Assembly: GCA_019054805.1 (NCBI GenBank)
Contig: JAHQIY010000009.1
Coordinates: 2,852,001 to 2,916,000 of the forward strand
Direction: 5' to 3'
DNA length: 64,000 nt
From: Brachionus manjavacas
Taxonomy: Eukaryota > Rotifera > Eurotatoria > Ploima > Brachionidae
The notes under the pieces were generated by a model, which was not told the DNA's origin, did no database searches, and was given only the letters and a program-made list of their open reading frames with translations. The first letter of the stretch is position 1; each line of letters opens with the position of its first letter. The position numbers and the translations under genes are program-made. Of this stretch, positions 45,586 to 56,361 are shown one piece after another.

Positions 45586-46190
45586 ATGAGCCTTTGGATG
45601 TTCTATTAAATGTAGAAGATGTAAAACTCAATGTTTTCCTTTGCTTCGACTCGCATGTAAACTTTATTAGATCAAGATGTATTGATCGTATTAAAATTCT
45701 GGCACAAAAGTTACGGAAACTTAACTACAATACTTTGGTTAACATATTTAAAACATTTGTTTGGCTCTATTATTCATTATAGTTTTTTCATTCCTATTCT
45801 AGTCTCAAAGACCAACCTCTCTAGGCTTCAAGTTCACCAAAATATTTCAATTAAATGCAGTTATAATTTTCCTCAAGACACTCCATCGGATCTCTGGGTA
45901 GATTTCTTAGATGACATTAAGCTTGATAGCTTTGAAGTTCGTCTAAATAATCTATTTTTAAAATATCTAAAAATAGTTTTATTTTCAAAAATAAACTAAT
46001 TATTGAATTAATCACAGACTATGCCAGTGCTTTTGTTAATAGCTCAAGACCCTGCAAGGAAAAACCCCATTATGTAATTTATGGAATGAATTCAGTGATT
46101 AATAAAATGAAAAGAGATTATCTGTGTGATTTTCGACCTTTTATATCATTTAAAATTCAAACAAAAAAAATCTATCTGTAGTTTTTTCCA
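45586..46190 (+). mobile_element. Decayed LINE ORF2 C-terminal fragment
   Basis: Overlapping frames at 45594-45782 and 45682-45999 give HVNFIRSRCIDRIKILAQKL, then after a frame change HYSFFIPILVSKTNLSRLQV and HQNISIKCSYNFPQDTPSDL, the same layout as the ORF2 tail of Jockey/CR1-type LINEs (repeat of DYSF...INRLQVIQN...DTPSD). ELITDYASAFVNSSRP and VIYGMNSVINKMKRDY follow to about 46130. A different LINE lineage from the two long ones. Confidence 0.6.
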
Positions 46191-47818
46191 GTAATTTACT
46201 ATTTTTTCCTTTTTCTGTACTTTTTTTATCAAAATTTTATGTTTACTTAAATCATTTGAAAATTTCATTTTGTTCTTATCTAGGAAAGGAGGAGTTTAAT
46301 TACTCAGAGTCATTTCAAATTTCAAAACTGAATGTTTTGGTGCAAATATTTGACAATTCATTTTCTCACTTTGACCCAGTTGTTCGAAGTTTAAGTGAAT
46401 AAATATTTTTTGAACAAAAGCTAAATTTTTAAAATTGTTTTCACCAATTTATGTGACTCTTTTTTCTTTTTTTGACCACTTGCTATCGTCGATCTGCCCT
46501 CGCTCAAGTGACTAAAAAAATTCAGCATAGTTAAGTTTTACTTGTGAAAATTTTTAATGTCTTTTTTGAACATTATTAGCTATTCCCTTCTATCCGTAAC
46601 ATTTTCCCCATTATCTGCACATGGTGTGAGAGAAAACTTGAATTTAGTATCCTGAAATCACCAGATAGATCCTGCCGTAGGTACAGAGGTAATGGCGACG
46701 GTCCAATAATCCGACGTTCTGTCTATAGTACATTCAGATTGCTAAATCTATTAAAAAAGGTTTAACATATAAATCGTTCAAATTATTCAGTTTGTTCATT
46801 TTGTTCATTTTGATCATTTAGTATATTTTGCTTATTAGGTCTTTTAAAAATTTCAATATGAGATAATTGTTTTTTAATTTTTATTTATTAATTTAAAATT
46901 TTTCTTTGTTATAAATATTTAACAAAGAATAAATAAAAAAATGAAAATACTCCGAATTCATGTGTTTTTAATTATTTTTTTCTTTAAATTTTGATAATTT
47001 TTACAAAAAAAAATAAAATAAAAGAATAATAAATAGACCAAAATATCTCAAGAAACTAAACAAAATGATTAAAACATGATATTCCACTAAATAAAATAAT
47101 TAAAAAAAAAAACGACTCAAGATTCAGTTTTTCGGATTGTATTCAGATCGTCCATACCAGGTCCTGCATCCGCACAGGCTCAAGTCCAAACTTTCAGCCT
47201 ACATGTGCGCTAAACTTTCATATTATCCCAAAAATTTATTTAAAATGATTTTAAATATTTCCCTAGTAAAAAAATTCAATAAATAACAATTAAACGAGTT
47301 GTCCTAAGTCAGACCTAGGAAACTCAATCAATAATGATCAAACATTTCTGAAACGACATCATTGATTATTGGTTTGAAGAGGTAACAAGTTTTGAATAGC
47401 AAGTCAATTTTAAATTCATACTTCTGAATAAGTCAAGAATGACATCTTAAATAGTGAAATTATGGAAGGTGAGTTAACAAAAAATCTAAGATGACTGAGA
47501 AAAAATCAAAATGATTATAATTAAATTTTTTAAAAGAAAAGAAATTGAACTTTTTTCTTTATTTTTCATTCTTTTTATAAAAGAAAAATGTAATTTTCTT
47601 AAAAATATTTTTGTCTTTTTATTATAATAAGATCAAATTGTTTCAAAAAAAAGAGAAAAATTATTTTATCAAATTTTCAGGTTTCTAAGTTTATATGTTT
47701 TTCCTTTCTTTAGAAAGTTACCTATTTTATTCCAGGATTCTTGAAATGACTCCTTTCATAGGCTTATTTTTTAATTTAATTTTCATTTATTATCTATAGG
47801 CAAAAAAATGGTATTTAA
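46191..47818. other. AT-rich intergenic sequence with one coding-like patch
   Basis: At about 46610-46760 (+) the sequence reads CTWCERKLEFSILKSP, CRRYRGNGDG and IIRRSVYSTFRLLNLLKK; it is G+C-richer than its surroundings and probably part of a transposon, but I do not recognise it. No other gene. Confidence 0.35.
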
Positions 47819-48032
47819 CACTCAAAGGACCGGCTATTTTTGACATAAACTTTGTTTAAATGTTACATTCGTTTCATAAAATTCTGTAACATGAAAAGCA
47901 GAATATTTAAAAGACCGTTACCTAAACTTTAAAAAAAATAGCAAAACATGTAAATATGATCGATCGTTAACTAAAAAATAAAATTTGAATTTTTGAAAAA
48001 GTGTCAAATTGACACCGCCGGTCCTTTGAGTG
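47819..48032. mobile_element. TTAA-flanked MITE (piggyBac-like), 214 bp
   Basis: Inverted ends CACTCAAAGGACCGGC (47819 on) and GCCGGTCCTTTGAGTG (ending 48032), each bordered by TTAA (47815-47818, 48033-48036). TTAA target duplication is the signature of piggyBac-type transposition. Contains GTGTCAAATTGACAC near the right end. No transposase. Confidence 0.82.
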
Positions 48033-48036
48033 TTAA

Positions 48037-48942
48037 ATATTTATGGATCTAAGGTTCCGAAAATGAAAAAAGGGATTCAAAGACACTTGAGCTGTTTTGC
48101 ATTTTCAAAATCTTATAAACCTTTTTTTTTTAAATTAAAATTTTGTAAAATAAAAGTAATAAAAATAAAATAAACACTGTGTCATTAAAAATAGCCTTAT
48201 CTTCTGACTAGGAATTAGAAGACTACTTTACTTTTGAATTTTAATTATCTGTAATATCTGTAATTTTTTTAAAATCAATTAAAATTAAAATTTATGCATT
48301 TATTTTTAATTCAGAAATTTTTGTTTGAGCAAATTAAAATAACTAATGTGGAAAAATTAATAATTAAATTGATTTTTGCGGGAAAATTATCGTATTTAAA
48401 AATTAAAATAAAATAATTTAAAATCAATCAATCTTTTGTGCCGATCAATAATTAATGTATAAAGTTTTATTTTTGAAAATAAGCTTATCTTGAATTTAGT
48501 TATCTGACTATCTAAATGATTAAAACAGATAAATGTTTTAAAATCCAAGACGTTTTTACAGTCTATATTGATTTGTTTATAAATTAAGGATACATGATTT
48601 TGTTTAGCTTTAAATTTATAATATCATATTAACTTCTTGTTTGGTTTAGTATTCTGAATTGTTAGTATTTACCAACATGCCACGTCTGACCTTACAAAAT
48701 TTTGTCTAGAAGCATCTTGTAGATTTTAATAGACAATTTTTCTCGAATATTTCTCCATTTTATTTGAAAAAAAAAACACACAAAAAATCCTACTGCACAT
48801 AATTATGAAAATTAATATCCTAAAAAAATAGCAAAATTTGTTCAGACTCCAATTTGAGGCAACCTTGAGAGAGAAGCATATTTAAAATTTCTTTTGTTGG
48901 CAAATTTAAATTGAATTTTTTGATAAAACCACTTTATTTAAG
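48037..48942. other. AT-rich sequence upstream of Mpv17-like gene 1
   Basis: No gene or repeat that I can support. Confidence 0.35.
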
Positions 48943-49582
48943 ATGAAATTATTATCTGTTTATAACAAATTTTTGGCACGACATCCTTTTTTGGGAACTT
49001 GTCTCACCTCTGGTAAAATTTAATAGAGAATTCATCAAATGGTTAATTTAATGTTTAGAATTAAGCTTTTGGAATGGGTGCTGGCAACTTGTTGTGTCAA
49101 ATAATTATGTATCCGATGACAGAAAAATTTGATCCGCTTCTATTTGTGACTTATGCTCTGTTCGGCCTTTTAATATCGGGCCCTTTTGTAAAAGTGTGGT
49201 GGGATGCGTTGGAGTTTAAAATTTTTAAAAACCCAAAACAATTTTTGCGACCGATTAAAATGATGCTGTTAGATCAGTCAACGTCACCGTTTATCTTGAA
49301 CGGAAGTTTTTTATACATTTTGGCCCTTTATGGAGGTAAATCGCACTCAGAAGCGGTTGACGATGCGCTAAATCGGTGCATACCAGTTTGTTTGGAGTCT
49401 TATAAAGTATGGCCGATGATAATGATCCTTAATTTTTATATTATTCCACCAAATAACAGGTTTGTTTTGTCATAAATGTAAAAAAAAATTAATTTTTCTT
49501 CAAAAGGGTTTTGTTTACAAATTCAATCTCAATTTTGTGGACCACATACTTTACTTACATGGTATCTGGCATCACTCAATAA
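48943..49582 (+). CDS. Mpv17/PMP22-family membrane protein 1
   Basis: Three exons, 48943-49012, 49066-49459 and 49507-49582, with introns of 53 and 47 bp; 179 residues. Family features: N-terminal YNKFLARHPFLGTCLTSAF, GMGAGNLLCQ, the central GPFVKVWWDALE, LRPIKMMLLDQSTSPFIL, and the C-terminal W-x-W region ESYKVWPMIMILNFYIIP followed by RVLFTNSISILWTTYFTY. These are four-helix proteins of mitochondrial inner or peroxisomal membranes, thought to form channels or take part in metabolite homeostasis. The two splice joins restore family motifs exactly, supporting the model. A second family member lies at 55.6 kb. Confidence 0.9.
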
Positions 49583-50694
49583 ATTTATGACAAATTTTGG
49601 CGCTATTTAATAAATATATTAAATTAGTCTGTTTTGTTTGTTGTTTTCAGTGACAAGATATAAAACCTTGTAAAAAATTTTATCTAAATTAATAAATTAT
49701 TTATGTTTATTTTTTTTAATTGATCAATTTTAATTGAATAAAAAACCGGATATTCTTTTTTTATGACAAAAAAAGCTTCGTTTAATTTTTTATAAAAAAA
49801 TCAAATTTTAAAATATAATAAAAAAATCGGGTTCAAAATTTTAATTAATTTTATTTGATTTTAATAATTTAAAAAATCACTCTCACAGTTGTATTAAAGT
49901 GACAAATTTAAAATTTTGATATTTTATTAAATTTTAAAAATAATAATCAAATAGTTTGAATTTTTTAAGGGTTTTTTTAAATTAAGTAATCGAAACTTAA
50001 GAATTAGAAAGAAGTATTTTATTTGTTTTGTTTTATCAAAGATAAAATTTTTTATCTATTAAATAAAAAAAAAATCAAGCCACGGCTCCAAGAATATTAA
50101 AGTTTTAGTTTTTTTAGCTTTAAACGCCAAAATTTTTTGATTTTTTAAATTCATCATCGTATAAGCTACATAAATTTTAAGAAATTTGATCTCTGAATTT
50201 ATGAAAATCAATTTTTCGAATATCAACGAAAATCTACTCAATGAAAAAATTGATATTTTGAGAATAATAATAGAATAAAAATTTAATTTGTTTTAGCTCA
50301 AAGAGGTCATGATAAATTTGAATTAAGTTCTCACATATTCGTCTTCTGTATTTTCTCTTTCAATCATTCTTTTGCTTCTTGAAGTTGAAAATAAATTCAA
50401 AATTGCATATAAAATATAAAAATAATAAAAATTATTATTCTAAAAACAAAAATACTGAAGTTAGGATTATTTTTTATTATAAATTACAAAACTAATAAAT
50501 AATGTCGATTATATTTAAGACATATTCATTTTTTTTTTATCGAAAACAATTTAACTCAATTGAAACAACTCTACTTGAAAATAAATTCAAAAAATTATTG
50601 ATTCAAATAAAACCAGCTTCTCTATCGTTTAGTCTACTCGTAATTTAGATTTCACTTTTTTCCAAATATACCAAATATACAATTTGAAGAAAAG
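49583..50694. other. AT-rich intergenic sequence
   Basis: No gene seen; the 60-codon minus-strand frame at 50059-50241 shows no features. Confidence 0.35.
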
Positions 50695-51770
50695 ATGTCT
50701 TTCCTAGAAGAAATTCCAAACAATATCTCATTTGAGCCTCTTGAAGCCAATTCTATTTTACCTTTTCCGCTAAGCAAGAAAATTAGAGTAAAAGGTAAAA
50801 ACTATTTGCCTTTTTGTAGTTTTCGAACCCTAGTATTAGCTAAAGAACATCTTACTTGTCCTTTTGAGAATAACTCATGGACAAACAAGCCTGCAACTGA
50901 GAATCTCACTTGGGATTTTATGTGGTATCAATGTGTAAGACGCGAAATTAGACTTAAAATTAAAGTTCTCAAGTTCCAAAGATTGAATTAAACGTTTTGG
51001 TTATGATCTGTCTCAGCAACGAGATCTATGATCATTCAAGCTGGAAGGCAAGTAAAACTTAATACTTTATTAGAGAGCCAGCAAGAACTAAAATACTTGA
51101 ATATGAAAAAATGAGTTAGTTTTTAATTTTTTGCTTATTTTTTTAGCTTTAAAATTTAAAATTTTAAGTTAAACGCTCAAAATGGTAATAATTGTTTTTA
51201 ATGGTAATATTTTTTTAAATAATAGGTTCAATTCTTGGATCATTGTCCAAAATCGCAATAAATAAACTCCAAGCACATATTGGGAGTATTTTAAAATAGC
51301 AAACAACAAAATATTAATGGACCAATTAATTGATAATTCAAATAATCTCGAATTAGTAGAGAAAGGCTATGTCACACTTTCTCAAAAAAATAAACCGCAA
51401 CTATTTTTTAAAGGACATTTTTTTCGTTTGAAAAATCCTAACCAATGTTTGGTAAAGCAATTTGGAACTTGCACCACCGCATAAAAGAGTCTATTCCACG
51501 TACAAACAATTTCGTTGAAGCGTGGCATAACTCCTTTTCAAAAATGTTAAAGTGTCACCCATTAGTATATAAATTAGTTGACTGGTTCAGAAAAGAACAA
51601 ATTTTGGTATCTGAAAAATCGTTTTGGCAAAAACAGGCGTAATTCCTAAAAAGAAACCTGCATTTGCCAACTTAGATGAAAGATTAAAAATGCTGATAAA
51701 TGAGTACAAAAAGGATAGTTTCGAAATTTTTTTTGATAATCTTACTTTAGTTTTAGAATATTAGATTAAT
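50695..51770 (+). mobile_element. Internally deleted MULE-like transposon with FLYWCH-like and C-terminal fragments
   Basis: 50695-50991 encodes an N-terminal block with a possible degenerate FLYWCH-type finger ending MWYQCVRREIRLKI. 51445-51642 encodes AIWNLHHRIKESIPRTNNFV and EAWHNSFSKMLKCHPLVYKL followed by VDWFRKEQ, the R-T-N-N-x-x-E-x-W-H signature near the C-terminus of animal MULE transposases. The catalytic core between them is lost and the frame is broken. Terminal repeats were not identified with confidence. Confidence 0.62.
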
Positions 51771-52155
51771 TAGAGTTATTTATGATTAGACAACTTACAA
51801 CTTATATTATATATAATTAATAATAAAAAATTTATTGCTATTTATTTTCTGCTTTTTTAATTCTGCTATTTTATTTTGTGAAAAAAAATTACAGGTAAAT
51901 ATTTCGAACTTGCGATTTTTATCTTGCTTATTTAAATGTGCTAATTGAAATTATCTGCTAATTTAATTATGCTATTTTAATATCGGCTCAAATAATACAG
52001 AGCCCACATATTATGATTTATCAAATAATCAAATTAAATTTTTTCTAAATTTTGGAACTTAAACTATCCGAAAAATTTCGTATATTTTAGATTTTAAATG
52101 ATTAATATATGAAAAAAAACTTAAAAACTCCGTTTCATACCGAATTATTTGCCCA
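51771..52155. other. AT-rich sequence downstream of the MULE remnant
   Basis: Repeated TCTGCTAATTTAATT-like and GCTATTTTATT-like words may be subterminal repeats of the MULE. Part of 52090-52160 recurs inverted at about 54985-55040. Confidence 0.35.
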
Positions 52156-52159
52156 ATCT

Positions 52160-52480
52160 TTTCGGCATTTTGAATTTTGGAACAAAAACAAAAATTTCAA
52201 AAATTAAATAACTTTTTAACTATGATTCTAAAAATTGTTCTGCAAAATGTATCAACTGATACAAACTTTGTTCCACCCAAATTTAGCCTATGCAAAAACT
52301 ATGCAAGTCTGCAAAGCACTTAATGTATGAGAAAATCATCAAAATTAAATTGCAGAGTTATTACAGAGACTAAATTTGGGTGAATTTTTAGAATCATAGT
52401 TAATAAGTTATTTAATTTTTGAAATTTTTGTTTTTGTTCTTTTCCAAAATTCACAATGCCAAACTTCTCTTGATCATATC
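52160..52480. mobile_element. Inverted-repeat MITE (AATTTTGGAACAAAA family), copy 1
   Basis: Left arm from GGCATTTTGAATTTTGGAAC (52163) pairs with the right arm ending TTCCAAAATTCACAATGCC (about 52463), with about 75 bp of paired sequence including AATAACTTTTTAACTATGAT. Related elements lie at 62.11-62.38 and 62.73-62.96 kb. Confidence 0.7.
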
Positions 52481-52487
52481 TTTTAAA

Positions 52488-54521
52488 GGTTTTGTGAAAT
52501 TCAGTACAAAAGAACAGAACAAAGTATAAAAAAATTAAATCATTTTTTTCTAAAGGTTTAAATTTAGTTCTGTGAATGCAGCATAAAAGTCTGCTAATGA
52601 TGTGCAAAATCTCTGCAAAATTATTTATTTATTTATTTGTTTATCTGTACCGAGCTAATGCTCCTTCAGAATAAAAAAAAAAAAATGAAATAAAATAAAG
52701 TTAAATAAGGTAAAATAGAATAAAAAAAAAAAAAGGATAAATAAGTCAAAAGAAAATTAAGAACGATATGTTTAAATAACTAGAGTTAGGACATGTTTAA
52801 ATATCTGATAGTTCAGGAAAAAAAGAGGAAATTGCTAGATAGCAATTACACAATGGAGTTGGATATTCGATATATCTTGATTCGAAACCTTCTCTATATT
52901 CTTCCACCAGTCTGACGCCCAGTGGAACAGAATGACTCAATCCTGCCCTGACATATCTCTCACTCAACTCAAAAAGTCTATTCGAAATTAAAATTAAGTT
53001 TATTGAAGGCCTCTTGGTGTATAATATTGGAGGGGGTATCATATTTTAGCTTCAAAATAGATCGAACTGCTGAATTTTGAATAACTTGTATTTTTTTGAT
53101 GTTAGTTTCTGAGAATGAATTTAAACAAGGAAAAGAATAATCCAAAATTGATACTATTAAGGATTTGTAAAGATTACCTAGTGTTTTTGGTTTTAGACCC
53201 CATTTTTTATTTGAAAGATATTTTATTAAGTTAAGCCTTGAATTACAACGCTCTTTTAATTCATCCACCATTGGGCTAAAAGTAAGTTTTGAGTCTAATA
53301 TTATTCCTAAGAATTTAACTTTTTCCTCTTTATTTAAATTAATATTATTAATTTAAAGGTCAAGATTAATTTTAACTTTAGTTTTTTTCTCAAAGATCAT
53401 ATAACATGATTTTTCAATGGAAATTTTCATTTTCCATTTGAAAAGCCATATTTCAACTTCTTTTAGATACTTATTAATCACTTTTTCAAGATTTCCTATC
53501 TTTTTAAAAGTAAAAAAGGTAGCCAAATCATCTGCAAAAAGAAGAGAGTATTGGCAGTTTGTTTTGTTTCTTTTTGGTATATCATTTATAAAAATGCTAA
53601 AAAGAAGCGGACTAATTACTGACCCTTGTGGAACTCCTGCTTTAATAGGGTATTGATCACTTAGATGATTATTTATATTTACTTTAAAAGATCTTAAGTG
53701 CAGAAATGATCTTATCCAATAGATAAGATAAGGTGGTAGATAAATTTTTATTAGCTTGTAAATTAGTCCATCATGCCAGATTCTATCAAAAGCTTTAGAA
53801 ATGTCAAAATATAGACAACATACCTTCTTCTTTCTATTAAAGGACTCTGAAACTTTTTGAATAAGAAAGTAAAGATTATCTGCAGTGCGTCTATGTTTTC
53901 TAAATCCTGATTGTTCATCAATAAGTAGACTATTGTTCTCCAGAAAATTATATATTCTTGTAAAGATGATGCGTTCAAGTAACTTTCCAAGGCAACTTGT
54001 CATACTAATTGGACGATAGTTATTAGGATCTTGAGTGGGTGATGTTTTCTTGGGGATCATGGTTATACTTGCTATTTTCCAAGCTTTTTGGCACTTGACC
54101 TATTTCCAAACTCCTGTTAAAAAGAATACTTAGTTCAATTAAAGTCTCTTTAGGTAAATTTTTTAACATTAGGTCGTGGATTTGATCTAATCCAGAGCCT
54201 GCTTCTTCTTTTAATTTTTTTAAAGCATTTCTTATTTCCAAAAGAGTAATAGGCTCGTCCAAGTTATTTTGTACCTTATTTTTTAAGAAGTCTGTAATGG
54301 TTTGTGATATTTCAGAACTATCCTCTAATTCAACAAGATCTAGATGAGGACTAAAAATGAACTACGCTCAATTATATTATAATTTAATTTCTGCTTAACT
54401 CTGCAAGTTTAGCTGATCTTAACATTTGATGCAACTTTGAAACTTGAAACAAAAAAAGTTATTCAATTTTTTTACATTTTTTTCTGTTCTTTTTATCAAC
54501 TTGTACTAAATTTCCAAAACC
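52488..54521. mobile_element. hAT-like MITE copy 2, split by a LINE insertion
   Basis: Left part 52488-52620 begins GGTTTTGTGAAATTCAG and the right part about 54352-54521 ends CCAAAACC. Flanks TCTTTTAA and TCTATTAA are a mutated 8-bp duplication. The two halves correspond to the uninterrupted copies at 20.5 and 59.5 kb. The LINE sits between CTCTGCAAAA and AAAATGAACTACGCTCAA, so the MITE was present first. Confidence 0.8.
52621..54355 (-). mobile_element. Jockey-like LINE copy 2, 5'-truncated
   Basis: Almost identical to 5540-7277 of copy 1. It contains the 3' tail and hairpin, the ORF2 C-terminus and the reverse transcriptase back to the ITDFLKNK region, and then stops abruptly. It carries YFDISKAFDRIWHDGL, AGVPQGSVISPLLFSIFIND and LLFADDLATF. 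An extra T at about 54084 (CTTTTTGG against CTTTTGG in copy 1) shifts the frame upstream of the polymerase, and 52988 has a short replaced segment; copy 1 has its own different lesions. The A-rich repeat AAAA on both sides is consistent with a short target duplication. Confidence 0.9.
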
Positions 54522-55643
54522 TCTATTAAGCATACTTTATATTTAAACATAATTGTAAATTAAAAAAAAGGGAAAACAAACAGTACAAAACTTCCTTCCT
54601 TTGTATTCAATTTTATTTTATTTTTAACATCGCCGAGTCTGGCGTAATTTTATGAATAAATAATAAAATTTTAGATGCTTGGAAGCTAAAGTTAATCATG
54701 TCAATTAATTTTATTCTTAAATAAAATAAAATTTTTTATTTAAAAAAATATTAAATTGTTCAAAAAATATCATTTTAATTTTTTAAAAAAAAATTATTTT
54801 ATTTAAGAATAAAATTTATTGACAGTAAACATGATCAACTTAATTTCTTGTTTTTCCAGAAAGTAGAAAAAAACTTCAATAATTGAAAGGAAAATCATAA
54901 AGCTTCAAAGCATCTAAAATATATAGTATGTTTGATAGAAATTTTGTGAAATTCAGTACAAAATGAAAAAAAGAATAGTGAAATTCAAGAGAAGTTTGGG
55001 CAAACAATTCGGTATGAAACGGAATTTTTAAGTTTTTTTACTGTCAATAAATTTTATTCTTAAATAAAATAAAATTTTTTTATTTAAAAAATCTTAAAAT
55101 GACTTTACTTATATAAAATTTGAAAAATAATTTTTAGTAAAAAAAATGCATGAGTTGCAAAGCGAACCAGAGATTGAAACTGAAGAATATATAAGCGTGA
55201 AAGGGTGTTGGTTTTTTTTTCCTAGTACTAACAATGGACTTGAATCCGTTGATTTGAGAACGAAGCGAAGAAGAACAACACTTGCAAAAATTTAATTTTT
55301 TCAAAATAGCTTTACATTAAGCTCTTCATTAGCTTTACGAAAATTTATAAAATCTTTTTTATATTTTAGAAATTTTTTTCATATCAAAAAAGAATTATTA
55401 GCGGCTAAAAATCAAAGATGAGAACACCAAAGCAGATTTTTATTTAATCAAACATAAAATTTTAAAAAATTAAAAAAATTTCAAAACAAATTTGACTTAA
55501 GACTAAAAACTAAGTACTTAGCCCTGTGTTGAATAAGAAAAATTTACATTTTTGGATGCAGTATGACTTAACATTTTAAAATTTGAAATTTTGCATCTTA
55601 AATAAACCTTTAGAAATGATAAAATTTAAACAAAAAGTAGAAT
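54522..55643. repeat. AT-rich region with nested palindromic repeats
   Basis: 54664-54920 is palindromic: TTTTAGATGCTTGGAAGCT on the left, AGCTTCAAAGCATCTAAAA on the right, with inner arms GTCAATTAATTTTATTCTTA and its near complement. A fragment of the hAT-like MITE end (GTGAAATTCAGTACAAAATG) lies at about 54950. No gene before the second Mpv17-like gene. Confidence 0.55.
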
Positions 55644-56278
55644 ATGATAAAACTAATTCAAAATAACAAAATCTTAAAATTGTACCAAAACTTCGTGACA
55701 AGGCATCCACTGGTGGGCATTTCGCTTACCTCGGCTGTAGGTATGGGCACCGGGAACCTAATTTGCCAAGCTATGATGTATTCGAAGACAAAAAAAACAT
55801 TCAACTGGTACAACCTTTTTCAATACGCTTCCTATGGCCTTATCTTTTCCGTGAGCTATCTTGCTAAATAATTTTTAAAAAAATCCTCTTATCTTAATTT
55901 AAGGGTCCAGTGTTGAAATATTGGTGGTTCGCTCTCGAACTAAAAATATTCTCAAATCCAAAAACATTTTTAAGACCATTCAAAATGATGCTGGCCGATC
56001 AAGCAACATCTCCTTTCGTGCTCAACGCAGCCTTTCTCTACTACCTTGCCATTACGGACGGAAAATCGCACCATGCCGCAGTTCAAACAGTTAAAGACCG
56101 GTGCATGCCGATCATCATCGAATCTTACAAAGTCTGGCCTTTTATAATTTTACTAAACTTCTATGTTATTCCTCTCCATACGAGAGTCTTATTCTCCAAT
56201 GCTGCCGCTATTCTCTGGACTTCCTATTTGACTTATTTAATTTCTAAATCTGATGATAAAAATAAAAAAATTGATTAA
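55644..56278 (+). CDS. Mpv17/PMP22-family membrane protein 2
   Basis: Two exons, 55644-55850 and 55904-56278, with a 53-bp intron; 193 residues. Motifs parallel gene 1: YQNFVTRHPLVGISLTSAVG, MGTGNLICQAMMY, SGPVLKYWWFALELKIF, LRPFKMMLADQATSPFVLNA, ESYKVWPFIILLNFYVIP and RVLFSNAAAILWTSYLTYL. It has no intron after LTSA, where gene 1 has one, but has one before GPVLKYWW, where gene 1 does not, so the pair diverged long ago or gained and lost introns. A mitochondrial or peroxisomal membrane location is inferred from the family. It ends 83 bp before the GIT start codon on the same strand. Confidence 0.9.
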
Positions 56279-56361
56279 ATATTTAAAAAAATTATTTTTT
56301 TTATTTGACTCTGTAATTAGGGTCTGTTTTATTGAATAAAAAACTCCTAATTTTTCCAAGA

